In this document: positions 1 through 7,051 of the stretch, one piece after another
How positions within the stretch are numbered: the stretch's first letter is position 1
How the letters are laid out: each line of letters starts with the position of its first letter
Assembly: GCF_900100045.1 (NCBI RefSeq)
Contig: NZ_FNEA01000024.1
Location: 1 to 64,000, forward strand
DNA from: Paracoccus denitrificans
GTDB taxonomy: Bacteria; Pseudomonadota; Alphaproteobacteria; Rhodobacterales; Rhodobacteraceae
Direction: 5' to 3'
DNA: 64,000 nucleotides
Notes under the pieces: model-generated
Databases searched by the model: none
Told to the model about the DNA's origin: nothing
Seen by the model: only the letters and a program-made list of their open reading frames with translations
Position numbers and translations under genes: made by a program

Positions 1-335
1 CTAAGCGGGATTATCTTCATCAATCGCAATGGTTTGCGCTGGCGAGATGCCCCCAGGGAGTATGGGCCGCACAAGACGCTCTACAGCCGGTGGAAGCGTT
101 GGAGCGAGAAAGGCATTTTCGCCAGGATGATGATCGGGCTGGCCGCCGACCACGGCGAGGAAAAGACCGTGATGATCGACGCGACCTATCTGAAAGCGCA
201 CCGCACCGCGACCAGCATGGCCGCGAAAAAGGGGGGCGTGGACGCCTCGTCGGCCGGACCAAGGGCGGCATGAACACGAAGCTGCATGCCATCTGTGACA
301 GCCAGGGCCGACCGCTCGACCTGTTCGTCACCGCA
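1..335 (+). mobile_element. IS5-family (IS1248-like) transposase, truncated at both ends
   Basis: The window opens inside a transposase reading frame with the residues NGLRWRDAPREYGPHKTLY, a stretch typical of the IS427 subgroup of IS5. The frame continues to about 226-236, where a run of five A and six G allows a -1 shift. The second frame then reads GRTKGGMNTKLHA and the start of the catalytic core (LDLFVTA). This slippery run matches the programmed frameshift used by two-frame IS427 elements such as IS1248 of Paracoccus. The reading frame stops matching at about 335 in the middle of the DDE domain, and no terminal inverted repeat is seen there. It is therefore a deletion remnant rather than an intact insertion. 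The left part lies outside the window. Confidence 0.85.
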
Positions 336-1059
336 TCCCTTCCTTGCCGATCCGCTGGCCGCGGGCCAAGGCTTCCTGGCGCGGTTCCTGATCACCGACC
401 CGCCCAGCGCCATCGGCACACGGTTGCGGCGCGGCCATGACGCCGGCAGCCGGTTGAACCTCGATGCCTTCACGGCCCGGCTGGCCCAGATCCTCGCCAC
501 GCCCATGCCGACCGGCGACACGGAACGCGAGTTGCGGCCGGTCACGCTGCCGCTCTCGGCTCGGGCGCGGGATATGCTCTGGCGGTTCTACGAGGAAACC
601 GAACTGGCGCAAGCACAGGGCGGTGCGCTGGAACAGATCCGCTCCTATGGCTCCAAGGCGGCGGAACAGGCCGCGCGCATCGCCGGGGTGCTGACCCTCT
701 GGACCGATCTGGACGCCCGAGAGGTGGCACCCGAGGCGATGGGCTGGGGCATTGAGCTTGCCCGCTTCTATCTGGGCGAGGCCCGACGTCTGGCCGAGGC
801 CGGGGCCATCTCCGAGGAAACCAACCGGGCCGAGATGCTGCGCCGCTGGCTGCTGGATAGCTGGCCGCATCAGGATGTGACGCCCTCGGAAATCCTGAAC
901 CGGGGGCCGAACTCGATCCGTGAGCGGGCCAAGCTGTCTAAGCTGCTGGTGCAACTCGTTCAGAATGGCTGGCTCATGCCCTTGCAAGAGGGCGAGGTGA
1001 TCCGGGGTGCAGCGCGGAAGGAAGCCTATCGCATCGTGAGGGCTGGCCATGCTATTTGA
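336..1059 (+). pseudogene. C-terminal fragment of a DUF3987 (YfjI-type) helicase/primase-like protein
   Basis: The frame contains AGQGFLARFLITDPPSAIGTR, a C-terminal signature of DUF3987 proteins, which are replication-associated P-loop proteins found on prophages and integrative elements. About 240 residues remain. The Walker motifs and the whole N-terminal half are missing because the gene is fused directly to the broken IS at about 335. It runs open to its stop at 1057-1059 and overlaps the next open frame by 11 bases, as phage operon genes often do. Expression as a functional protein is unlikely. A start inside the transposase part (ATG 286) would give a chimeric protein, which I do not favour. 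Confidence 0.75.
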
Positions 1060-1447
1060 CCCACATCCCCAGCGTCACGAATGCGCCTGCCACTGTTGCG
1101 ATTCCCGCGATTGTCGCGATTCCAGCCCCGATATGGGCATCAAAATCGCGGGAATCGCAGGAATCGCAACGCCCAGAGGTCGAAATTGCGTCGGCAGTGA
1201 TGCCTTGCAAGGTCTGATGGGCCGGCAGGGACAGCCCGGCGCAGATCGAAGCGCCCCGGCCTGCGATTGTCGCGATTCCGCGATTTTGCCGGCCCCGTTG
1301 GTCACCGTCCGCCCCGGCCCCGTCCTTCACGTCTGGCAGGATGGTCAGCAGACGGCCGCAATCACCCTCGCGCCCAGCGCAGCCCTTTGTCTCGCGGCAG
1401 ATCTGCTGCGGGCCTTGCAGGCCCTCAATCTCAAGGAATCCCCATGA
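1049..1447 (+). CDS. Small phage-type hypothetical protein
   Basis: Unrecognised protein of up to 132 residues. It overlaps the DUF3987 fragment by 11 bases, and its TGA overlaps the next start codon as ATGA (1444-1447), which argues for a real coupled gene. The C-terminal half, with VTVRPGPVLHVWQDG followed by an Ala/Leu-rich helix, looks like ordinary folded protein. The N-terminal half encodes odd repeats (CRDSRDCRDS, IAGIAGIA) that are a by-product of a dense DNA repeat cluster. The true start may therefore lie downstream, for example ATG 1217. Function unknown. Confidence 0.5.
   Translation: MLFDPHPQRHECACHCCDSRDCRDSSPDMGIKIAGIAGIATPRGRNCVGSDALQGLMGRQGQPGADRSAPACDCRDSAILPAPLVTVRPGPVLHVWQDGQQTAAITLAPSAALCLAADLLRALQALNLKESP
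1095..1290. repeat. Cluster of GCGATT motifs with a 16-bp inverted repeat
   Basis: Nine copies of GCGATT, counting both strands, lie within about 190 bases, several as TCGCGATT or TGCGATTCC. Two arms form a perfect 16-bp inverted repeat, TGCGATTCCCGCGATT at 1097-1112 and its complement at 1144-1159, separated by 31 bases. Such density is far above chance and resembles iterons or multiple regulator sites. The same motif recurs at 9125-9235, near the other end of the element. Confidence 0.6.
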
Positions 1448-3030
1448 ACGCACACGGCAGCGATGGTGCGGCGGACATGCTGGCCGCTGGCGCCGCGGGT
1501 GTTTCGCGCGGCGTGACCGGCCTTGCGGATCTTCCCGGCATGCTGACGGGGGGCGTCGGTAAGCTGGCGTCCTCCGGGCTTGAACATGCCGGCGTGGTTT
1601 CTCCGGGTGTCGCCCAGGGCATGCGCAATGCCTTCGACATGATGCCGGCGGGTAGTGGCAACTTGTTCCGGGGAACGGCCGCCGCCGCGACAGGGGGCGC
1701 CAGTGAGTTCCGAGGCAATACCACCGCCGGGAAATACGCTGGGACCGTGGGCGAATTCGTTCCGTCCGCCATGGTGATGCCCGGCGCTCCGCTGTCGAAT
1801 GCCCTGCGATATGGCGTTGTTCCCGGCCTTGCGTCGGAAACAGCAGGACAACTTGCTGAGGGGCTGCCAGGAGAGCAATTGGCGCGCGCCGCCGCAGGCA
1901 TGCTGGCTGCCCCCATGGCGAACCTTGCAGAGCGCGGGGTAAGGCGGGCGATTAGCCCTCATGGCGGCGCAGATCAGGGCCGCCTCGCTCTTGCGCGCGT
2001 TCTCGATGATGCAGGCGTTCCTGTCTCGGCCGGCCAGCGCGTCGGCAACGAGGCCCTGCGCCGCAAGGAAGGCATGACCAATGCCGGGCAGGCGCTGAAC
2101 GATACCCAGCGCGAGGCGCTGACGCGCGCGGCTCTCAGGACCGCAGGGACGGATGCCAGCCGCGCTACGCCCGAGGTGCTGGCGGATACGGCGAGGCGGA
2201 TCGGATCGGTTTTCGATGATGTGGCGCGCGGCGTGGATGTGACCCCGGAGCCTGCCACGCTCAATGCCCTCGCCGCCGCGAATGAAACCTACAAGCAGCT
2301 TGCCCCGAAATCATCCCAGGCGCCCATTATCGGGGAGGTCGTCAAGCGCATGACGGGTGCGTTCAGGACGGGCCAGGCCATCCCGGCCAGCACGGTCAAT
2401 TCGTGGCGGTCAAGCCTGTCGAAGCTGACCACCAGCAGCGACGGCGCAACCCGCTCCGCCGCTATCGAGGCGCTGGGCGCGCTTGATGATGCCCTTGCAT
2501 CGACCCTGACCAGCATGGGGCGCACCGATGACGTGGCGCGTCTGGCGACAGCGCGCGAGCAATGGCGCAATTTCCTGGCCATCCAGAAGGCAGCCACCGG
2601 AGCCGGCGAAAACGCTGCGGCTGGTATTCTGTCGCCTTCTGCGCTCAGGAATGCTGTCGTTCAGCAAGGGCGTTCATCCTATGCCCAAGGCGCAAGGGGC
2701 GAACTCGGCAATCTCGCACGGGCGGGCGAAGGCATCCTACGGCCTTTGCCGAACTCGGGAACGGCGCAAAACATCCAGGCGATGGGGCTTCCCGGTCTGG
2801 GGTGGGCGTCCGCGGGCGCTGGCCTCGGTTCTCTTGCAGGCGGTCCTACCGGCGGCGCTCTTGGGGCTGCTGCTGGGACAGTCATGCCCGGCCTGCTGGG
2901 AATGGCACGAATGTCGCGTCCGGCGCAGAACTGGCTGGCTAACCAGACGGTCGGCCGAGGCACCGATATACTGCCCCGGAATGCCCTGTCGCCGGTCCTG
3001 GCGGCGCTCTTGGGGCTGAAAGAGGATTGA
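1444..3030 (+). CDS. Putative phage DNA-ejection / internal virion-like protein
   Basis: A protein of 528 residues starting at ATG 1444, with AAGGA six bases upstream and an ATGA overlap with the preceding gene. It is rich in Ala and Gly. Both ends carry hydrophobic Gly-rich stretches, for example AAGVSRGVTGLADLPGML near the N terminus and GASAGAG-like low-complexity helices around residues 450-490. The middle is a long helical region containing AAGMLAAPMANLAERG and SSLSKLTTSS. This layout, with membrane-active ends and a helical core, fits ejection or internal virion proteins of podovirus-like phages. No enzyme motif is visible. The assignment is by style and context only; an uncharacterised phage protein is the fallback. 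Confidence 0.4.
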   Translation: MNAHGSDGAADMLAAGAAGVSRGVTGLADLPGMLTGGVGKLASSGLEHAGVVSPGVAQGMRNAFDMMPAGSGNLFRGTAAAATGGASEFRGNTTAGKYAGTVGEFVPSAMVMPGAPLSNALRYGVVPGLASETAGQLAEGLPGEQLARAAAGMLAAPMANLAERGVRRAISPHGGADQGRLALARVLDDAGVPVSAGQRVGNEALRRKEGMTNAGQALNDTQREALTRAALRTAGTDASRATPEVLADTARRIGSVFDDVARGVDVTPEPATLNALAAANETYKQLAPKSSQAPIIGEVVKRMTGAFRTGQAIPASTVNSWRSSLSKLTTSSDGATRSAAIEALGALDDALASTLTSMGRTDDVARLATAREQWRNFLAIQKAATGAGENAAAGILSPSALRNAVVQQGRSSYAQGARGELGNLARAGEGILRPLPNSGTAQNIQAMGLPGLGWASAGAGLGSLAGGPTGGALGAAAGTVMPGLLGMARMSRPAQNWLANQTVGRGTDILPRNALSPVLAALLGLKED

Positions 3031-3034
3031 GGGC

Positions 3035-3571
3035 ATGTCAATGCAGGAGCCCATCCAGATCTACCATTCCGGCGCCGAGCTTGCCGCCCGGAGAAAGGCC
3101 GCTGGGCTCAAGCAGCGTGAGCTTGCCCAGCGCGCCGGCTGCGGTCGTTCCGCTGTCCAATATTGGGAGCGCCGCAGCCGGCTCGATCCCACATCCTGGG
3201 CGGTCGCAAGGATGGCGCAGGCCCTGGGTTGGGTTCTCCCGGCCCGCATAGTGCACCATAACGCGCACGCGCGGGGAAGGGGTCTTAGGCGCGAAATCGC
3301 GGAAGCCGATGCTTTGGCGGCTGCCATGTTCGAGGAATGGAAAGCCCGAGAAGTCCAGCGCGCGGCAACCCGCCGTGTCGTCTGCGGCGCCAAGACCCGG
3401 AAAGGAACGCCATGCCGCTGCAAGTCCGAGCCGGGCAAGCGGCGCTGCAAGTTTCATGGCGGCAAGTCTACCGGGCCCAGAACGCCCGAGGGGATCGAGC
3501 GCATCAGGGAGGCGCAGCGGCGGCGTTGGAAGGCCGAGGCAGCCCGCGCTCATGCTGATTGCCGCTGCTGA
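3035..3571 (+). CDS. XRE-family HTH protein fused to an HGGxSTGP domain
   Basis: A protein of 178 residues. The N terminus is a Cro/CI-type helix-turn-helix (AARRKAAGLKQRELAQRAG, then SAVQYWERR), about residues 14-60. The C-terminal part, about residues 120-165, carries the phage-associated motif CKFHGGKSTGPRTPEG, preceded by three cysteines spaced as a possible zinc site (VCGAKTRKGTPCRCKSE). HGGxSTGP proteins are usually short stand-alone phage proteins of unknown role, so the fusion to a DNA-binding domain is notable. The start is ATG 3035 or the in-frame ATG 3041; a GAGG-type site overlaps the end of the preceding gene. It is probably a regulator within the element. Confidence 0.7.
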   Translation: MSMQEPIQIYHSGAELAARRKAAGLKQRELAQRAGCGRSAVQYWERRSRLDPTSWAVARMAQALGWVLPARIVHHNAHARGRGLRREIAEADALAAAMFEEWKAREVQRAATRRVVCGAKTRKGTPCRCKSEPGKRRCKFHGGKSTGPRTPEGIERIREAQRRRWKAEAARAHADCRC

Positions 3572-3644
3572 TGGCGGCGGGCCGCTGAGCAAGCGCACAG
3601 GGCTGGTGCTGCTGGACAAGCGCCGCGCCGGCTGCGGCGATTAA
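3552..3644 (+). CDS. Possible 30-residue peptide
   Basis: A short frame (MLIAAADGGGPLSKRTGLVL...) starts 20 bases inside the end of the XRE-HGG gene in another frame and stops just before a terminator hairpin. The position favours a real coupled gene, but there is no homology, recognisable motif or clear ribosome binding site. It may be spurious. Confidence 0.25.
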   Translation: MLIAAADGGGPLSKRTGLVLLDKRRAGCGD

Positions 3645-3647
3645 AAA

Positions 3648-3670
3648 GCCGGACCCGAAGGCCCGGCCGT
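3648..3670 (+). terminator. Terminator after the XRE-HGG gene
   Basis: GCCGGACC, a CGAA loop and GGCCCGGC form an eight-pair stem with one mismatch, followed by GTTT. It closes the rightward operon that begins with the DUF3987 fragment. Confidence 0.65.
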
Positions 3671-4168
3671 TTCAACTGGTTCACATGCACTCGTTCACTG
3701 CGCGCTCAACTACAGAGAGTTTTTGCCGCGGGGAAGTTGTCCCTTTGGACACTTACAGGCATGTAAGCACCCATCGGCCATCCAACCCGGCAGCCCCAGG
3801 AGCACGAATAAAAGCCCGCCAAAAATAGGCGAGCTGCACTCGTTACCGTTCCTCGTCCGCGCGAAATGATCGGACGCTCAATGAACGTCTCATGGGGCGC
3901 TGGGTTCCGTAAAAAGCCCCCGCCACGGAGCGTAGCGGAGGCAAGTTGGTGGAACCCCGTATTCGCCATCCATGAAGCCCACGCGCCAAGAGGAAGACGC
4001 AGGGGCTGCCGCGCAAGGTTCCGATTATGCGAGGCAGGGAGGAACGCGCGGGATGGCGGGCGGTTCCGGGCATGAAGAAGCCCCGCCGGTGAGGGCGGGC
4101 ATATGAGTCCGTGCTATCAACCCCAGCCTGTGTTATAATGCTGCATCCCGGCGGAATTCTCGCCGCGG
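3671..4168. other. Gene-free stretch with hairpins
   Basis: No convincing coding frame is seen in these roughly 500 bases. The stretch holds one terminator-like hairpin for leftward transcription (GCCTCCGC / GCGGGGGC at 3916-3942, read on the minus strand and followed by five T). This is enclosed by an outer inverted repeat GGGTTCC (3902-3908) / GGAACCC (3951-3957). A GC hairpin also lies at 4079-4100. The short frames present are arginine- and proline-rich and look like noise. Confidence 0.5.
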
Positions 4169-4186
4169 TGTGATGGAGGACCTGTC

Positions 4187-4375
4187 ATGGTCCGAGAAAG
4201 CAAAGTCCCGCAAACCGAGGCCCAGATGCTTCAAACTGCGGTGGATGCCATGGACAACGAGGGCGGACCCGGCAACGCCACCGAAGTCAAACGCGACAAG
4301 GAAAAGGCGGCGCAAGCGGCTCACGACGCCAAGGTCGATGCCTGGAACAAGGGATACGAAGCCTTGGCCGACTAG
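4187..4375 (+). CDS. Small charged hypothetical protein
   Basis: A 62-residue protein with GGAGG seven bases upstream of ATG 4187. It is hydrophilic and helix-prone (KRDKEKAAQAAHDAKVDAW) and has no membrane segment, cysteine or known motif. It stands alone between two 21-bp repeats and is followed by its own terminator, the usual layout of a phage moron (an independently expressed extra gene). Function unknown. Confidence 0.6.
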   Translation: MVRESKVPQTEAQMLQTAVDAMDNEGGPGNATEVKRDKEKAAQAAHDAKVDAWNKGYEALAD

Positions 4376-4399
4376 CGGAGCGTTCATGGGCAAGTCGGC

Positions 4400-4430
4400 G
4401 GCGGGGGAAACCTCGCCGTTTTCGTTTTCG
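4400..4430 (+). terminator. Terminator of the small gene at 4187
   Basis: GGCGGGG, a GAAA tetraloop and CCTCGCC form a seven-pair stem, one of them G-T, followed by GTTTTCGTTTTCG. It is a good intrinsic terminator 25 bases after the stop codon. Confidence 0.8.
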
Positions 4431-4437
4431 GCATGAA

Positions 4438-4458
4438 GAAGCCCCGCCGGAGCGGGGC
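4438..4458 (-). terminator. Terminator of the leftward gene at 4468
   Basis: A perfect seven-pair stem GCCCCGC-CGGA-GCGGGGC at 4441-4458. On the minus strand it is followed by TTCTTC, ten bases past the stop codon of the BstA/antirepressor-like gene. Confidence 0.65.
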
Positions 4459-4467
4459 TGGGGTTAG

Positions 4468-5391
4468 TTATTTCGGGGCGGGGAGTGATCGGTTCTTGAA
4501 TGCCTCCACCGCGATTGTAGCGGCGGGTGCCTCCAATTGCCCTGCTTTTACCTTCGATACCAAGTATTTTGGCAGCCCGTTGGCAAGGTAGTGCTCACGC
4601 ATCCAGCGCCTGAACTCTGGAAGGGCGTCGTCGGGATAGCAGTTGGCTGGCTGCGGGTTCGATGCCGATTGCGGGAAATAGTCCGGGTAGTTGTGGTGGA
4701 ACTGCCGCCGCATCCCATAGACATTGTCTAGGTTGTCCGCCGTCCAGTGCTTTCCCCAAGCCTGCCCAACGCTGATGTCGGGGATGAACCCGTTGCCAAG
4801 CTTCGCCCCGCTTTGCAGCAGGGTAACGAACATTTCCGCTATTTCTTTGAATACACAGAAATATCCAGCCGGGACATTATCATAGACCAACGACACGCGG
4901 TCCTGATACTGCTGCCATGCGACATCAACTGCGCCGCTTGGGTTGTATCCGACTTGCGCATAGATGAAGTCTCGGAAGCCTTTCCGCGCCAGCGCCCGAT
5001 ATGCCTTGAGAGCCTGACCGTCTCCGCCTCTTGCTTCGAAGGCGTAATACTCCAGTATCGCCATACATACTGTGTCCGGGATTGTGTGATGGAGCACCCC
5101 GTTCTTCTCGACCGGGAAAAACACAATCCCATCATTGCCACCTTGGCCTTTGATCAACTCTCTGATTTGACGGGCGCGTGGCTTTTCGGGGTCGTTTAGA
5201 AGCTGATCAGTGACACGAACAATCACGGAGTGATCTACTCCGCACATCCTCGCCAGCCCCCTGATCGTCAGGTATGACGTGCCATTTGACAGCACGCCCA
5301 TTTCGACCCCATCAACCTCCCGCTCTGCCGCGATTCTCAACGGCAATTCTTTCTGTTCACGGGTGGTGCTCAAAGAGCGTGATTTTGCCAT
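4468..5391 (-). CDS. Phage antirepressor-like / BstA-like protein (candidate abortive-infection factor)
   Basis: A 307-residue soluble protein starting at the ATG at 5391. Residues about 30-62 (VEMGVLSNGTSYLTIRGLARMCGVDHS...) look like a KilA-N/antirepressor-type recognition module. A conserved-looking core follows: CMAILEYYAFEARGGDG, GYFCVFKEIAEMFVTLL, and an aromatic, proline-rich block HHNYPDYFPQ at about residue 231. It ends with ALPEFRRWMREHYL. From memory this order resembles the prophage-encoded BstA family, whose members abort infection by other phages and have a cognate self-immunity element at the start of the gene; I could not verify this. Base composition is visibly less GC-rich than the flanks, suggesting recent transfer. 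The gene is monocistronic between its own terminator and a long structured leader. The alternative is a plain phage antirepressor. Confidence 0.55.
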   Translation of the reverse strand: MAKSRSLSTTREQKELPLRIAAEREVDGVEMGVLSNGTSYLTIRGLARMCGVDHSVIVRVTDQLLNDPEKPRARQIRELIKGQGGNDGIVFFPVEKNGVLHHTIPDTVCMAILEYYAFEARGGDGQALKAYRALARKGFRDFIYAQVGYNPSGAVDVAWQQYQDRVSLVYDNVPAGYFCVFKEIAEMFVTLLQSGAKLGNGFIPDISVGQAWGKHWTADNLDNVYGMRRQFHHNYPDYFPQSASNPQPANCYPDDALPEFRRWMREHYLANGLPKYLVSKVKAGQLEAPAATIAVEAFKNRSLPAPK

Positions 5392-5404
5392 ATTTTAGTT
5401 CCGT

Positions 5405-5418
5405 TTCAACGCGTTGAA
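5405..5418. promoter_or_regulatory. 14-bp perfect palindrome upstream of the BstA-like gene
   Basis: TTCAACGCGTTGAA is a perfect palindrome, 13 bases before the start codon of the leftward gene at 5391. Its size and place fit an operator for a dimeric repressor or an autoregulatory site. Confidence 0.55.
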
Positions 5419-5456
5419 GTGGTGCTGAACGGCCTGTTTTGAGGCTGTTCCGCATG

Positions 5457-5578
5457 GCTCTTGGAAACGCATTGCTGGACAGAACTTCTCGCATGGTTCA
5501 CAAACGAGTTGCACAAGAGCGGCCCAGCAATGCGCCGTAACAAAGGGTCATCACGCACAGCGTGGTGGCCTTTGTTAC
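5457..5578. other. Interleaved inverted repeats and a 42-base hairpin (structured leader)
   Basis: GCTCTTG (5457-5463) pairs with CAAGAGC (5514-5520), and CGCATTGCTGG (5468-5478) pairs with CCAGCAATGCG (5524-5534). The order is A-B-A'-B', so they would form a pseudoknot rather than nested stems. Directly after lies GTAACAAAGG (5537-5546) with its perfect complement at 5569-5578; the inside of that loop also pairs (ATCACGC/GCGTGGT with one mismatch). CGCATGG is repeated at 5451 and 5490. Only the hairpin could act as a terminator. The whole may be an immunity element, a regulatory RNA or a recombination site. Confidence 0.5.
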
Positions 5579-5686
5579 TTTTGCATACTGGCGTGCGCCT
5601 GTGTGGCTATCAACTTGTTTTTTCTGTTAACTAACTGGCTGAATTATGGCGGCAGCAGCTACGCGCCCCTCACCCTCTCCGCCGCC

Positions 5687-5917
5687 TCACTCCCAATCCC
5701 TCAACATATCCGCCCAATCGCACAGCATCCGCTCTGCGCCGAAATCGCCCTGGCGGTGCCGTTCCTCCGCCGCCACCAGCAGCATGTCCGGCAATTCCTC
5801 CGCAGGGATTGTGCCCGGCTTTAGCGCCTGCAATCGTAGCAGTCCCAGCACCACGCGTGCCGCCGCCTCGATCTGTTCAGCGTCCTCGGTTCTCAACTCG
5901 GGCATTACTGCTGGCAC
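5687..5917 (-). CDS. Small phage-type hypothetical protein
   Basis: A 76-residue acidic helical protein (ARVVLGLLRLQALKPGTIPAEELPDMLLV...) ending in WADMLRDWE. Its start overlaps the end of the upstream secreted-protein gene by 13 bases, so the two are probably co-translated. No known domain. The gene-free stretch that follows (5392-5686) is described under the structured leader. Confidence 0.55.
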   Translation of the reverse strand: MPAVMPELRTEDAEQIEAAARVVLGLLRLQALKPGTIPAEELPDMLLVAAEERHRQGDFGAERMLCDWADMLRDWE

Positions 5918-6204
5918 CGCCCCTTGCCAATGCTGATGGTGTGGCGGGTCGGCCCCGGATGGTCAGGCGCAATGGAGGCCACCTTGACCTGCACCGCGCA
6001 ATCCCGGCTGCTGACCTCGTATCCCTCGGCCGTCTTTTCGATGCGCTCGATGGGCTGCTGCTTGAGAGCGTCGGCCAGCCGGTTGTCGCCCAGCACCGCA
6101 TGCAGGATTCTCGAACTGTCCCAGTAGCCGCTTAGTGCAGCAGACGCTGGAAGGGCTGGCGCCATCAGCACCGACGCGATGATCAAGCTTGTCGTGAAAC
6201 GCAT
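5905..6204 (-). CDS. Small secreted hypothetical protein
   Basis: A 99-residue protein starting at ATG 6204, with GAGGAA upstream. The N terminus MRFTTSLIIASVLMAPALPASA is a typical Sec signal peptide with cleavage after ASA, leaving about 77 residues. Two cysteines (DCAVQVKV and KGRCQQ) could form a disulfide. The start chosen is the one that gives the signal peptide; the frame is open further upstream without support. It is in an operon with the 76-residue gene. A periplasmic product made by a prophage may be a lysogenic conversion or exclusion factor, but nothing identifies it. Confidence 0.6.
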   Translation of the reverse strand: MRFTTSLIIASVLMAPALPASAALSGYWDSSRILHAVLGDNRLADALKQQPIERIEKTAEGYEVSSRDCAVQVKVASIAPDHPGPTRHTISIGKGRCQQ

Positions 6205-6262
6205 GTTCTGTTCCTCTCGACCGGGGGAGCGGTAGGCCCTCTGATGGGGTTGCTGGCCGTTC

Positions 6263-6478
6263 CTACAACTCAAACTCATCCTCAAGCCGGATAGCCGTGC
6301 CGTCAACGATTGCCTTGATCTGCTCGACGGGCCATCGCTGATGAGTCCCTATCTTGCAGGGACCGGGCAAAGACCCATGATTAACAAGGTCGGCGAACTC
6401 CTTTGGCGTCATATCCAGGAGCTTTGCAGCAGTTTCGAGCCGCACGAATATCGGCTGAACATTGCTTCGTCTCGCCAT
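6263..6478 (-). CDS. Excisionase/AlpA-like helix-turn-helix protein
   Basis: A 71-residue protein with a MerR/AlpA-type winged helix: VRLETAAKLLDMTPKEFADLV at residues 12-32, then a short wing with GTHQRWPVEQIKAIV. Proteins of this size and type direct excision or early transcription in temperate phages and integrative elements. It sits 58 bases upstream of the secreted-protein gene on the same strand. No integrase is adjacent, so its partner is either to the left of the window or lost. Confidence 0.65.
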   Translation of the reverse strand: MARRSNVQPIFVRLETAAKLLDMTPKEFADLVNHGSLPGPCKIGTHQRWPVEQIKAIVDGTAIRLEDEFEL

Positions 6479-6558
6479 TTTCTCGCTCTGACTGCCCTAG
6501 CTCCAACAATCTGAGCGATGGCCAGATGACCGTCAAGCCTACAGGGTGGGGCGGCGGC

Positions 6559-6750
6559 TTATGCCTCATCCCCGACCGCCTCGGCCGCATACTGTTGAAC
6601 AGCACCGGGCGTAATCGAGGAAATCAACCGAAAATCAAATCGCACGGGCTCATAGCGTCGGGCTTGATTCCCGGCAGGGGGGTTAGTTCCCCGACGCCAT
6701 GTGGTATCATGATACTGACCCGGCTGTGACCCACGGAAAAACGGAGCCAT
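6559..6750 (-). CDS. Possible small protein, unrecognised
   Basis: A 63-residue frame (MAPFFRGSQPGQYHDTTW...) ending in AVQQYAAEAVGDEA. Its start is only a few bases from the divergent start at 6755, and no good ribosome binding site is seen. Reading frames on the other strand are also open. The C-terminal half looks protein-like, so I list it with low confidence. Confidence 0.3.
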   Translation of the reverse strand: MAPFFRGSQPGQYHDTTWRRGTNPPAGNQARRYEPVRFDFRLISSITPGAVQQYAAEAVGDEA

Positions 6751-6754
6751 CACC

Positions 6755-7033
6755 ATGCCAGCACCCGACCCTTGGGCCATCAGCATAGAGGAAAGGCCGA
6801 ACGGCTGGTCTGTCCAATACGATACCTTCATGCTCTCAGGGCGCACGCAGAGGCTGGCGCGAGCCAAGCGGATATTGTCGAACCTGCGGAAGAATGGTTG
6901 GTGCTGTGCATGGTGCGGCCAACCCGTACCAGAGTTCCGCAGGGCCGATGCCGTGTTCTGTCGTGAATCATGCAGGAAGCGTGCGGCGCGCTCGCGGAGA
7001 GCGGAGAGGTCGCGCGCCGCCAAGTTTGGCTGA
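6755..7033 (+). CDS. Zinc-ribbon-like phage protein
   Basis: A 92-residue protein preceded by CGGAG. Residues about 49-75 contain CCAWCGQPVPEF and FCRESCRKRAARSRR, two cysteine pairs about 20 residues apart, followed by a very basic tail. This is the pattern of a zinc finger that binds nucleic acid. It faces the small leftward gene at 7052 across an 18-base gap. Its specific role in the element is unknown. Confidence 0.6.
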   Translation: MPAPDPWAISIEERPNGWSVQYDTFMLSGRTQRLARAKRILSNLRKNGWCCAWCGQPVPEFRRADAVFCRESCRKRAARSRRAERSRAAKFG

Positions 7034-7051
7034 GCGGCGCGCGCGCCAGCT

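Larger units (their letters stand above)
4069..4450. repeat. 21-bp direct repeat flanking the small gene at 4187
   Basis: The same 21 bases, beginning GGCATGAAGAAG and ending CCCCGCCGG, occur at 4069-4089 and 4430-4450. Each copy is the left part of a GC hairpin. The repeats bracket the 62-residue gene, which looks like a small cassette inserted between duplicated terminators. Confidence 0.75.

Noticed and set aside
1095..1290. CRISPR array
   Set aside because: The repeats are only six to ten bases long, on both strands, without spacers of constant length.
3706..3969. An 87-residue minus-strand frame in the gene-free stretch
   Set aside because: No ribosome binding site, no family features, and the frame runs through terminator-like hairpins.
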